A stretch of DNA of 64,000 bases. It comes from Liquidambar formosana (Eukaryota > Streptophyta > Magnoliopsida > Saxifragales > Altingiaceae). The notes beneath the pieces are model-generated. The model was given only the letters and a program-made list of their open reading frames with translations, had not been told where the DNA came from and searched no databases. Each line of letters starts with the position of its first letter. The stretch's first letter is position 1. The stretch spans positions 25,063,278 to 25,127,277 of the forward strand of contig CM077824.1 of assembly GCA_039720395.1 (NCBI GenBank), in the 5' to 3' direction. A program made the position numbers and the translations under genes. Shown here one piece after another: positions 1 to 10,547 of the stretch.

Positions 1-1136
1 TAGTTAGCTTATGATTCATGTTGTTGCATGACTTGTGGTTGATTTTAAACCTTATTTCAATTATGTCCAGATCTGTTATTTGTCTTTGATATGATATTTT
101 GAGCATGTGTTAGCCCATGTTTGGGCACGATAATGGCTTGATTTGGAATCTAGCTTGTTTGGTGGGTATTTTGGTATGTTTTGCATGGAAATTGCAGGTG
201 CTTTGACAGGTACAACAGGTGCAACTACCCCACCAATGTGGGGTGGTTATTTTGGCTATTGTGAGGTGAAATCTTACAAATAAGGTAATTACCCTATGCA
301 ATAGGGTGGTTACTTTGACAGGTTGCTTTTGCTTAAGGTAAGTAGGGTATGAGGGTGCCCCAATTCACCCTTCTTTCCTTTCTTTGAAACTTTCCCTTTC
401 TCCCCCCTAGGGTTGTTTCCTAATAGGGGAATATGGTGATTCCTATAGTATCCTTTCAATAAAAAAATACTTTTTAAATCAAAGTTTCCATCTTTTATCA
501 AAATTCCATATTTTACCAAAAATCTTTTGAGAATCATTTATTTTGGAAACTTACCATGTTTTACTTGAAAGGAAACTTAGGGTTTACCATAGGCCTTGAT
601 TAGGTTATAACCCTATTCCCTTTCGAACTACGTGGACTTTGATCCATGTATTTCCATACATGGTACGTAGGCGCTCTTCGTGATGTTCAAGTCCGCCCTA
701 GGATACTAAGTATCCTAGGTTTTCTTCTCCCCCTTTCTTTTTTCTGTTTTTCTTTGATTTACTAGATTGTATGGATGAATGAATAAATGATATGCATGCT
801 GTCTTGTGATGATAATTGTTGATTTGTGTATGATTAAGACTTTGATTTAGCCCAATTAAATTAAGAGACCGTTTAGGGCGATATGGGTGCCTATAGGCTT
901 TGCCTAGAACCTTCCCATATCGTAACTTAGCCTCCGAATCCCCGATTTCTCTGGTTTCCAAAAGATCATTTGCCTTTCCATTTTTAAATATGGAGTCAAT
1001 CTTTTGTTTTCCTAAAACAAAACTGTTTTTTAGGGTTTTCCTTATTTCCTTTAAAAAATAAGGTGGCGACTCATTTTCCTTTTTCAAACCTAAAACCGCC
1101 CCGTGGGCCCTTAACTTCGTTTTTTCGGGGTCCACA
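1..1136 (+). repeat. 5' LTR of element 1, 3' part only
   Basis: Base 1 aligns with base 17295 of the 3' LTR, and the two run in parallel to the terminal CA at 1136 and 18429. Only the downstream (U5) third is present, so the promoter is outside the window. Short ORFs here recur in every LTR copy but show no coding signal. Confidence 0.93.
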
Positions 1137-1139
1137 GAC

Positions 1140-1158
1140 TGGCGACTCCACTGGGGAT
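1140..1158 (+). other. Primer binding site, tRNA-Arg
   Basis: TGGCGACTCCACTGGGGAT starts three bases after the LTR end. It is the exact complement of the 3' end, including CCA, of plant tRNA-Arg(ACG) as I know that sequence. tRNA-Arg priming is typical of Ogre/Tat elements. Confidence 0.88.
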
Positions 1159-1882
1159 TTGTGGGCTAGACTCTATACAATTTGATTGGGCTAAGTTAAT
1201 TTCTTTTGTTTAATTAAAATCAATCACATTGCATTCGCTTGATTGTGTGCTTTCATTTATTGCATTGTGTGCGCAAACTCTTGCATGTTAGGATCGATGT
1301 CCCTTGCCACTGACGGGCCTAGCCTCAACCTTGGTTTTCCTGATTCCATGAGTTGGGGCGAAAGCTCTCAACCTCTCTTGCCAAGTACCTTGGGCTTGCC
1401 CTTGGGTATATTAAATGAGTTAATCACGTACTGCTGGACCCACGCGGCGTTCCTGATGCCACATGTGGTTAGGTATAAAGATTGCTCAAGCAAGTGAAGG
1501 ACCCCAGCCTACCCTTATCATTAGTCCATATAGACAGACTTGTAGGACACTATGGTTTCACCCTTATGCACCCACATTGTTTGTAATGATATCATGACCG
1601 TGTTTGTGATGTGCTTAATGGAAAAATTAATAGAGGACCTTTGCACCCTATATCCTTAATACGTACCTTTCGCCCATGACCCTTGCAAAGGTGATTGGAT
1701 TAAAAGGGACTAATTGAGTATATATGGCGTGAAGTCATTGAGACAAATATGGAAGCCTAGGACATACCCTTAGGATGAGAGACTGATTGTTCCCTTTCTT
1801 AGAGGAGTGAGAAGACGTACTGGCTTGGATCCGCGACCAGCAAGGGCGCTTAGTGAAGATTGATTCTACCAACCAGTCAGAC
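1159..1882 (+). other. Untranslated leader of element 1
   Basis: This non-coding stretch between primer site and gag is nearly identical to 30080-30803 in element 2. It probably contains the packaging signal, though I recognise no motif. An in-frame GTG at 1853 extends the gag frame upstream, but the first ATG is at 1883. Confidence 0.6.
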
Positions 1883-4800
1883 ATGGCCGATGAAGCAACT
1901 AGTGAAGGGGGTTTTGATGTTGAGACTTGTTTGAAGGCTATCATGACCAAACTTGATTACACCACTGATGTATCCGAGAGAGCATTGAAAATGGCCCAAG
2001 ATATCCAACATAAGATGTCCGAACCCGAACAGAATAATGGTCGTACCCCGGGGGATAACACCGAAAATGGGACCCAGTCTGGAGAAGGCACTAAGACCAA
2101 TGATGGGGGAAGCACTCAGCCCAAGGGGAATGAATCACCTGAAGTTTTTAACCTAGAAGGGGGAAGTAAGGGGAAGACCTCTGATACAGACTCTGTGTTG
2201 GCTAGTAAGGTAGAAGCCTTGGAGAGAACTATAAAGGGAATCCGTAGGACAGATGACATGGTGGATGTACGTACCCTATCTTTGTTCCCTCAAGCTCGTA
2301 TTCCATTACAATTCAAGATGCCCGAATTAGAAAAGTTTGATGGAACGGGCTGCCCTAAGACCCATTTGAAGATGTATGTACGAGCTATGCACCCTCGAGG
2401 AGCAACAGATGAACTCTTGGCCCAAATGTTCCATGAAACCCTCGCCACTTCTGCTTTAAAATGGTTCCTAGCCTTGGATGAGAATAGAACCCGAACTTGG
2501 GAGGACATATGTAATGAGTTTTCAGAGCACTACAAGTACAACACTGAGGTGGATGTCACAAGAAGGGACCTAGAGACCACAAAACAAGGGGCTAATGAGA
2601 CCTTTTCCGCTTTCATTACAAGGTGGAGGCAAAAGGCCTCGAGAATGGCAGATAGACCGAATGAGGAAGATCAGATTCAGTTGGTGGTTAAGAACCTATT
2701 GCCGGTGTATCACAAGCACCTCTTTGCTCACTACTTCCTTAATTTCAAGGCTCTTATAGGAGCAGGTACACAAGTTGAGGATGCTATAGCTGATGGGTCA
2801 ATCAAGACAGAAGAAGTCCAAAAGAGCCGCAGGCCGAACTTTGCTGGGAAAAACAATGCCGAGGTCAATGCTATAGCCCAACCCATTCAACCTATCTCCC
2901 TAAATGACACCAACCCACCTCGCCAATTCACTGAGCTGCATATGCCACTTGAGAAAGTACTTGAAAAGCTAAAAAGCCAAGGCCTGTTGAAACCTCTTGA
3001 CCCAAGACCACCACCAAATCCATTGCCCAAGAGCTTCAATGAGAATGAATACTGCAAATTCCACCAAGCCAAAGGCCACTCAACCAACCGTTGCTATCGC
3101 CTTAGGCATGAGATCCAAGACTTACTTGACAAGCAAATCATCTCACCACCAACTCCACCAAATCGCCCAAATGTCACTCAAAATCCACTTCCCTCTCATA
3201 ATTCATCCAACTCCATAAATGCCATTGAAGCCGACCCATCTCGACCTTGCCTACCCATAAGACAATATACCCCGTTACCCATGTCCTTGACCCAAGCCTT
3301 TCACCAATGCTGCAACCAAGGCCTTATCATACCTCACCTTCCAAAGCCAAGACCCCAAACACCCCATCAATATTGCCAATACCATGGTATACCCGGCCAT
3401 GACACTGATGATTGTGCTATGTTGAGAAAGGTCGTTCAAGACCTCATTGATCAAAAGACCCTACAATTACCAAAGAAGTCCATCCAACAGCAGTTGAAAG
3501 AAAGGTATGAAGCGGGAGACCCTCAAGTGGGGTTATTGGGAGAACCTTCGGGGAAGTTTGATTACTATGTGCTTTATCCTGATCCATTGCCAAGTGAGCC
3601 CATAATTCCTACGGGCTGGGATGATATACCCGAAGAGGTGCAGATGGAGGACATTGACATGATTGAATGGGATGACCTGATGGGTGACACAAATGAAATT
3701 GATGACATATGGGCTAGTGATGAAGAAGTAGACCACATGACAAGAGGGGGCCGCCATTTCAAGCCTCCGCACTTGGAATCTGATAATCCACTGGGTGAGT
3801 TAGATAAGCGCCTTGATGTGCAAGAAGAAGAGGATGAAGTACTCCGACAATTGAAGAAGACCAATGCCAATATCACCATCTGGGGCTTGCTTATGGCCTC
3901 TCACAAACACAGACAGACAGTGCTGAAGTTGTTAAACTAGATACAGGTTCCGGTTGATTTGTCCCCTGAGGGATTGGTGAATCTAGTAAACCCCGCTCCG
4001 AAGAATTCCACTATAGTGTTCACAGAGGCGGACTTACCTAAGAGTGGGCCAAGCCACTCCCAAGCCTTGCATATAACTGTTGATACCATGGGGAAGAGAG
4101 TTCCTACGGTCTTGATTGATAATGGTTCCGCGTTGAATGTATGTCCCTTGAGAACTGCAACTGTTTTGGGCTTGGGGCCCACCGATTTCACTCCATCTGG
4201 GCAGACAGTGAGGGCGTATGATAATACCCGTAGAGAAGTAATTGGGGTGATCACTCTACCTTTAATCATGGGACCCACGGAGTTCAGAGTGGAGTTTCAA
4301 GTATTGGATGTGCCGTCGTGTTTTAATCTATTATTGGGAAGGCCTTGGATTCATCCCGCTGGGGCTGTACCATCATCATTGCATCAAAAGGTAAAGTTCC
4401 CACATGAGGGAGCCATTGTTACACTTCAAGGGGACTATGATTTGAAAATGGCGGGTGTACCCATATGTGAAATAAAACCAGAATCAATTGAGATACCCTT
4501 GTCGGGGTTTGAGTATGTGCAATGTATAGAAAAAGAGTTCAGGAAGGAAGAGCCATCACACTATTGCACTTTTTACCCAAGTTCTGATCCAGCACTGACA
4601 GACAAAGACTTTTGTGACAAGTACTTTACAGATGGGCCGAATCCTCAGAGCTTGACAAGTTGGTACAATTCTGTGGGAAAGAAGAAAGAAGATTGGGTAG
4701 AACATGTGGATACCGAGGCTATGGTTACCATGTTCCAAGATATGGTTCTTACTTTGGGGGAGTCAGCAACAGAAGATTGCCAAGATTCGTCAATTCACCA

Positions 4801-4897
4801 TGCAACCATGCCGCTTCATAATTGGTACCTAGAAGATGGAGCCATTGCAGAGATCCTTGAAGAAGAAGATCATGACCTGCCTGATAGTAGCTTGTAG
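1883..4897 (+). pseudogene. gag-pro: gag-pro polyprotein, element 1, one internal stop
   Basis: The capsid/nucleocapsid and protease precursor. I start it at ATG 1883, not the upstream GTG. A Retrotrans_gag-type region covers about residues 143-265 (from FKMPELEKFDG on). Two zinc knuckles follow near residues 389 (CKFHQAKGHSTNRC) and 497 (CQYHGIPGHDTDDC). An aspartic protease active site, LIDNGSALNV, lies near residue 745. A TAG at 3938-3940 breaks the frame; the sister element has CAG at this place, so this is a recent C-to-T nonsense change. The frame then runs open to the natural TAG at 4895-4897, which sits in a probable 5' splice site. Family assignment is firm; this copy cannot make a full polyprotein. 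Confidence 0.9.
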
Positions 4898-5072
4898 GTT
4901 CTTTAGTTAGAGTCTTTCTTGCTTTCAATAAAGTGTGTCCGCCTATCCCACTTTGTGGAGTTAGGAGTCGTTTCATAGTTGTGGCACCAAGTTTTGTTTC
5001 CTTTTCAAGTTTGTGTCTTTTTGTTTGTTCCTTTAATGAAGTGTGTTTCTTTTATACATTGTTTGCTTGCAG
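4894..5072 (+). other. Probable intron joining gag-pro to pol, element 1
   Basis: GTAGGT at 4894 overlaps the gag-pro stop, and a pyrimidine-rich tract ends in TTGCAG at 5072. Removing these 179 bases puts gag-pro (frame 2) exactly in frame with pol (frame 1). In element 2 the equivalent intron is 180 bases and the frames again join. An intron between protease and RT is known in Ogre/Tat elements. In this copy a TAG at 5101-5103 lies just after the junction, so the fusion would still stop. It is not supported by RNA data. Confidence 0.65.
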
Positions 5073-5106
5073 TGTTTCCTTTCTCTCTTCTATGGATATT
5101 TAGAGC

Positions 5107-8100
5107 ATGGATATAGATCCTAGGAATGACGTCCCCCCAGAGCTCGCCGAGCGAAGGAAAAGGGGTGTCACCGAACCTAACATGGATGAATTGGAATCAA
5201 TCAATTTAGGGACAAATGAATTGCCAAAGATAATTAAAATTGGGATAACCCTCTCACCACTTGAAAAAGAAAAGCTGATAGCCCTCTTAAAGGCCAACAT
5301 AACGGCCTTTGCATGGTCTTATGAAGACATGCCCGGCATAGATCCAGACATTGTGCAGCACTTCATCCCCACCAATCCCCTTAAAAAGCCGGTAAAGCAA
5401 AAATTGAGAAGATTGAAACCCGAGTGGGCATTGAAGGTAAAGGAGGAAGTAACCAAGCAACTCGATGCGGGGTTCCTACAGGTTGTGGAGTATCCCAAGT
5501 GGTTATCTAATATAGTTCCCGTGCCTAAAAAGGATGGAAAAGTGAGGATGTGTGTGGATTTTCGAGATCTTAATGCAGCAAGCCCTAAGGATGATTTCCC
5601 TTTGCCCCACATTGATGTATTGGTAGATAGCACTGTAGGACATGCACTCCTCTCTTTCATGGATGGGTTTTCCGGATACAATCAGATAAAGATGGCGCCG
5701 CAAGATATGGAGAAAACGGCCTTTATCACACAGTGGGGAACATATTGTTACAAAGTGATGCCGTTCGGTTTGAGAAATGCCGGGGCTACCTATCAGAGAG
5801 CTGCTACAACATTGCTGCACGACATGATCCATAAGGAGGTGGAAGTATATGTGGACGACATGATCGTGAAGTCCGTGGATCGAGAAGGACACTTCAGGGC
5901 ACTAGAAAGGTTCCTGGAGCGAGCAAAGAAGTACAACTTGCGGTTGAATCCACAGAAATGCGCCTTTGGTGTCACTGCGGGCAAGTTATTAGGATTTATG
6001 ATTACTCAGAGGGGAATCGAGGTCGATCCGGGAAAAATCAAGGCCATTGTGGAGATGGAGCCGCCTAGCACAGAAAAGCAGATTCGAGGGTTCTTGGGGA
6101 GAATTCAGTACATAAGTAGGTTCATTGCTAATTTGACTATGGTGTGTGAGCCGATTTTCAAGTTGCTTAAGAAGGGTATGCCGAAGGTATGGAACGAAGA
6201 ATGTCAAGAAGCCTTTGAGATCATCAAAAGGTATTTGAGTAATCCACCAATTCTAGTTCCTCCGCGACAAGGTGAGCCGTTATTGTTATACTTGTCGGTC
6301 ACTGAAACCGCGACGGGAGCTATGCTAGCTCAGTACCTTGAGGGGTCAAAAAAGGAGAATGCCATTTACTATCTAAGCAAGAAGATGACAGATTATGAGG
6401 TGAAGTACAACGCCATAGAGAAGGCTTGTGTGGCTTTGGTATGGGCAACTCAGAAACTACGTCACTACATGATGTCGTATGAGGTTTTCTTGATAAGCCG
6501 AATGGACCCACTGAAGTACCTGATAGAAAGGCCGGTCTTGTCCTACAGAACTGCCCGATGGTCGATTCTTCTCAATGAATTCGACATAAAGTATGTAACA
6601 CAGAAGTCAGTAAAAGGAAGTGTCATTGCAGATTACTTGGCTAGCTGCCCTGTGGCGTCATCAGAACAATTTAATGATCAATTCCCCGATGAGGATGTCC
6701 TGGAGATTGGAAGGAAGAGTTGGAAAGTATACTTTGATGGAGCTGCAAATAAGAGAGGGTATGGGATAGGAGTCCTATTGGTTTCACCTGAAGAAGCATT
6801 TACACCCTTGGCAGTTAAGCTAGGGTTTGAAGCAACCAACAACATTGCTGAGTATGAAGCCTGCATCCTCGCGTTGGAAGCTGCACTAGAATTGGGGATC
6901 AAAGAGTTAGAGGTTTTCGGAGATTCAGCACTGATTATCTGCCAGATAAAGGGAGAGTGGAAGACTCGTGATGAGAAGCTGCTACCGTATCATGCCTACT
7001 TAGAAGCCTTGACTAAAGAATTTGTGGAAATAGAGTTCAATTATTTGTCAAGAAATAAGAATCAGTTCGCCGATGCTTTGGCAACTCTAGCTTCCATGGT
7101 GGAAATCCCGGATGGTGGGAATGTAAAACCGTTGGTGATAGAATGTAGAGAAAAACCTGTGTATTGCTGTTCTATTCGAGAAGGAGAGTTGAAAGATGGC
7201 CATCCTTGGTACTATGACATCATGAAATTCATTGAGGAAAAGGAGTATCCTGAAGGAGCAACCCGCGTTGATAGGAGAACACTGAGGAGACTAGCAAGTC
7301 ACTATGTCTTGTGTGGAGGAAAGCTATACCGAAGGTCATACGATGGGGTCCATCTGTTGTGTGTCACTGAGGAAGAAGCCGAACGTCTTGTTAGCGAAAT
7401 CCATGAAGGAGTTGGAGCACCGCACATGAATAGTTATATGCTAGCTAAGAAAATCATGAGGTTGGGCTACTATTGGTCTACAATGGAGAGAGATTGCCAT
7501 GCATATGTTAAGAAGTGTCACAAATGTCAAGTCTTTGCTAATGGACAACACTTGCCTTCCATGCCTTTGACAAGCATGTCGTCGCCTTGGTCGTTTGCAG
7601 TGTGGGGGATAGATATAATTGGACAGATTAAGCCAAAAGCCTCTAATGGGCATGAGTACATCTTGGTAGCTATTGATTACTTCACTAAGTGGGTAGAGGC
7701 AGCATCTTTCAAGACCCTGAATGCCAAGAAGGTAGCACAGTTCATACAGCTCAACATCATCTACAGGTATGGGGTACCCCATGAGATCATTTCAGACAAT
7801 GGTCAGCACTTTCAGAAAGAAACCAAGGAGCTTTTGCAGAAATACAATATAGTGCACCATCTATCCTCCCCTTATCGCCCGCAGACTAATGGAGCAGTGG
7901 AGGCCGCCAACAAGAATGTTAAGAAGATACTACAGAAAACAGCTGACACCTATACTGATTGGCATGAGAAGTTACCCTTAGCTTTGTGGGGCTATAGAAT
8001 ATCCGTAAGATTGTCAACAGGGGCTACCCCTTATTCTTTGGTGTATGGGATGGAGGCTGTTTTGCCTATTGAGTTGGAGGTACCGTCATTACGGGTTGCC

Positions 8101-8451
8101 ATGGAAAGTCAGATAGCAGAAGCAGATTGGGTTAAGAACCGTTATGATGAGCTGGCATTGCTAGATGAAAGGCGATTGAGGGCCTTGTATCATGTGTAGG
8201 GATATCAGCGAAGGGTTGCGAGAGCATTCAACAAGCATGTCAAAGACCGAGGTTTGAAGACAGGGGATTTGGTGTTGAAAGAAATCAGAGCTCCAATTTT
8301 TGATCCACGAGGGAAGTTCAAGACAAGTTGGGGCGGCCCGTATGTTATTAAAGAGATATTGCCAGCAGGGGCTGTTCGCCTCATGGATTTGGATGGAATT
8401 GAGTTCGCTCGCCCTACCAATTTGGATCAATTGAAGAAGTACTATGTGTAA
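5107..8451 (+). pseudogene. pol: pol polyprotein (RT, RNase H, second RNase H, integrase), element 1, premature stop
   Basis: Replication and integration enzymes. Reverse transcriptase covers about residues 130-300 with YVDD at 248-251. The gypsy RNase H is at about 395-500. The second, archaeal-type RNase H has D544, E582, D606 and D656. Integrase has an H/C zinc region near 770-815 and catalytic D836, D897 and E932, so D897 and E932 have the usual D35E spacing. A TAG at 8197-8199 (CAG in element 2) cuts off the last 84 codons, the integrase C-terminal domain, which otherwise stay open to the TAA at 8449-8451. Translation is probably by splicing from gag-pro. ATG 5107 is only the first methionine after the in-frame stop at 5101. 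Confidence 0.92.
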
Positions 8452-8783
8452 GGCCTGCTAGGTTGAAAACCCATAAGGGCGGCCTAGGCAAAAGTTAAGG
8501 CATTTGAACTACGAGGGCCTGATTCCCCATTCCTAAAAAAAAATGAAAAAAGAGAAAAATGAAGAAAAATGAAAAAAAAATGAAAAAAAATTGAAAAAAG
8601 GATGGGGATACGTAGGCAGCCCATAAAGTTACCTTGGGTGCGGTCCAAACAACACCACAACAACAAATCTCAAAATTAAATTATTATTGGCAATTCATTT
8701 AGAACTAATTGATTGACATAGCAATTTATTGGTGTTAGATAAAGAACTATTGACATGCCATAGATATCCTATTTCTAAAGTCT
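8452..8783. other. Convergent spacer with A-rich tract between pol and antisense gene B
   Basis: The pol stop and the gene B stop face each other across about 330 bases. The middle (about 8537-8605) is an A-rich run broken by GAAAAATG-like units. It is longer and more homopolymeric in element 2 (about 47204-47286). No gene is seen here. Confidence 0.6.
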
Positions 8784-10070
8784 TCAAGTCCTTTTGATTT
8801 TCTTCAGAATTTCTTGGTTTGCTTTTTTCTCTTTTCTTTCAAGTCTTCGCTTCTTTCGCAAGTCATGAGCATGTGCTGCTTCCACTACTTCCAGAATGTC
8901 TTCCCTGCAAAATCCAAGTCCTGTGTCCTTGATAAGGTCATAAATCCTTTTCCTGCGAATGGTTTCTCTTTCACCCAAGCTAGTCTTCAACCATGTCTTG
9001 TATTCAGGGCTCATGACATAAGGCCCATCAGTGTTTTCAACTCGAGTCAGTTTCAGTTGGTCAGTCTATCTAGTCTTGGCCCACTTAACCATTGTGGGGC
9101 CCACAGGTTCGACAGAATGATCAAATACCACAGAAGTAGGTATGGTTTGCATGGCACCCATCTGACGAAGGATTCTTGAAGTCCAATAGAATGAAGTTGA
9201 TCTCAACCCTATGAGCTTGACCATAGCACACCCAGAAGTTCGGAGAAGAATTTGTTCCTTGCATCCCCATGTGGAGACAAACCACCTGATGTTTCGCCAT
9301 GAGAGAGTTTGGAAGTAGCCCAACCATTCCCTCAAAGAAAATTGACCAGGGAGTTCAACTCGACGGCAACAATAATGTTGGGGTTTGTATGGGTTAATGG
9401 TGGCAGGAGATATGAAATTAAGCCTTTCAAGAAGCCACATCTGCAGTAGAATGGGGCTCCCTCCTAATGGGGCTTGGGGGTTATCATGAACTTTGTCTAA
9501 GCTATTGAGGGTTTCAGCTAGCACTATGGGAATCAGGTTGTTGTGTTCAAGAAGAAAAGGAATCAGTTCACAAATTTGAATAGGGACATAGAGAGTCCCC
9601 GTGGACATAAGGAAGCGACCAACCAAGCAGAAAGCAAGAGCATGTTGAGTAGAAAGGTTGAAATTCAAGGTACCTTTGCTATCATGAGCCAAGAAGGAAG
9701 TTGCTATTTCCATGAGATTCACCTTATGATCCTTCACAAATATGGAGGCCTCTTGTTGAGAAATCCCAAGGAAGTTGGAGAAGGAAATCAAGTAACTTGA
9801 GCGTGGAGTAGGGAGGATGAAAGGTCCTACAGGTGAAACTCTATACAAAGCGCAGAACTCTTCCATTGTTGGGCATAGTTCTTCATAGTTGAAGCGGAAT
9901 ACATGAAGTTGGGGATCCCAAAAATATGTAGCAGCAGTAAGAAGAGTGGTTTCAAGCTTCACATGCATCAAAGAAAACAACGGATCCAAGCAGTAGCGCT
10001 TGAACTCCTTCCTTGCCTCCGCACTCATAACCTTCAGAAAATCACTCAAGAGTTTGTCTAGGGCTTCCAT
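8784..10070 (-). pseudogene. Antisense gene B: PMD/DUF7745-like protein, one nonsense mutation, element 1
   Basis: A single-exon gene of 428 codons, antisense to the retrotransposon. It begins MEALDKLLSDFLKVM. The region FWDPQLHVFRFNYEELCPTMEEF (about residues 50-72, read in two pieces) has the pattern of an aromatic strand followed by PTxEEF found in plant transposon-associated PMD/DUF7745 proteins. The C-terminus (from about residue 391) is a lysine/arginine-rich probable helix. In this copy codon 335 is TAG at 9068-9066 where element 2 has TGG; everything after stays in frame. A TATA box lies about 50 bp upstream. Function unknown. The family call is by motif memory and is moderately sure. 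Confidence 0.72.
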
Positions 10071-10119
10071 AACTTGCTCTCAATGAATGTTAGTAGGGTT
10101 TGAGACCCCTTGGATGTGC

Positions 10120-10126
10120 TTTTATA
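10120..10126 (-). promoter_or_regulatory. TATA box of antisense gene B, element 1
   Basis: On the minus strand CCTATAAAAGCAC lies about 50 bp before the gene B ATG at 10070, at the right distance for a short 5' UTR. It is identical in element 2 (48808-48814). This is the main sign that gene B has its own promoter. Confidence 0.65.
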
Positions 10127-10213
10127 GGAAAAAATTCGGAAATCCGTGTTTTGGAAGGTGGAATCCCGTCAAAATAGGAAGTTTCCTAAAATCAGGCGAA
10201 ACACCGCTTCGGG

Positions 10214-10293
10214 CTCGGGTGACCACCCAGGCCTGGGCGGCTAGCCGCCTGGGCCCAGGCGGCTAGCCGCCCAGCCCCAGGTGGTCACCCGAG
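10214..10293. promoter_or_regulatory. 80-bp GC-rich multi-hairpin palindrome upstream of gene B, element 1
   Basis: Outer arms CTCGGGTGACCACC (10214-10227) and its exact reverse complement (10280-10293) enclose two inner copies of the self-complementary GGCGGCTAGCCGCC, giving a cloverleaf-like fold. It sits about 90 bp upstream of the gene B TATA box. The same motif lies in the LTR upstream of its TATA box and, in diverged form, upstream of gene A. The flanks are unrelated, so the palindrome is a discrete unit. Confidence 0.8.
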
Positions 10294-10547
10294 GCCACCG
10301 TCTTGTTTCGCCCATTTTTGCCTTGTTATGCCTTCGTTTGGCCCTTTTGTGATGTTTTGACCTTTTTGTGCTTGATTTAAGCCCATTTTTCACTCAATAC
10401 GAGATCATATCATTGCAATAAAGTTCGAACATAGATTCATCAAGTATCCATAATAAAGGTTCAAGGTTGGGAATTGAAATTCCTAATTAGTACATAACAA
10501 GATAGATAGAAAGATTCCAAACATTCCTAACAAGAGGTGAGTGAAAC

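Noticed and set aside
110..537. Short minus-strand ORFs in the LTRs (63 and 75 codons), repeated at 17404-17831
   Set aside because: They recur only because the LTRs are copies. They fall in TAGGGTTT-rich untranslated sequence with no motif, and are lost in element 2 and solo LTRs.
698..1135. 145-codon minus-strand ORF at the LTR end, with relatives at 17992 and 29646
   Set aside because: It is low complexity and crosses the LTR border differently in each copy. Truncated or shifted versions in other copies show no constraint.
1140..1158. tRNA-Arg gene
   Set aside because: Only the complement of the tRNA 3' end is present; it is a primer binding site.
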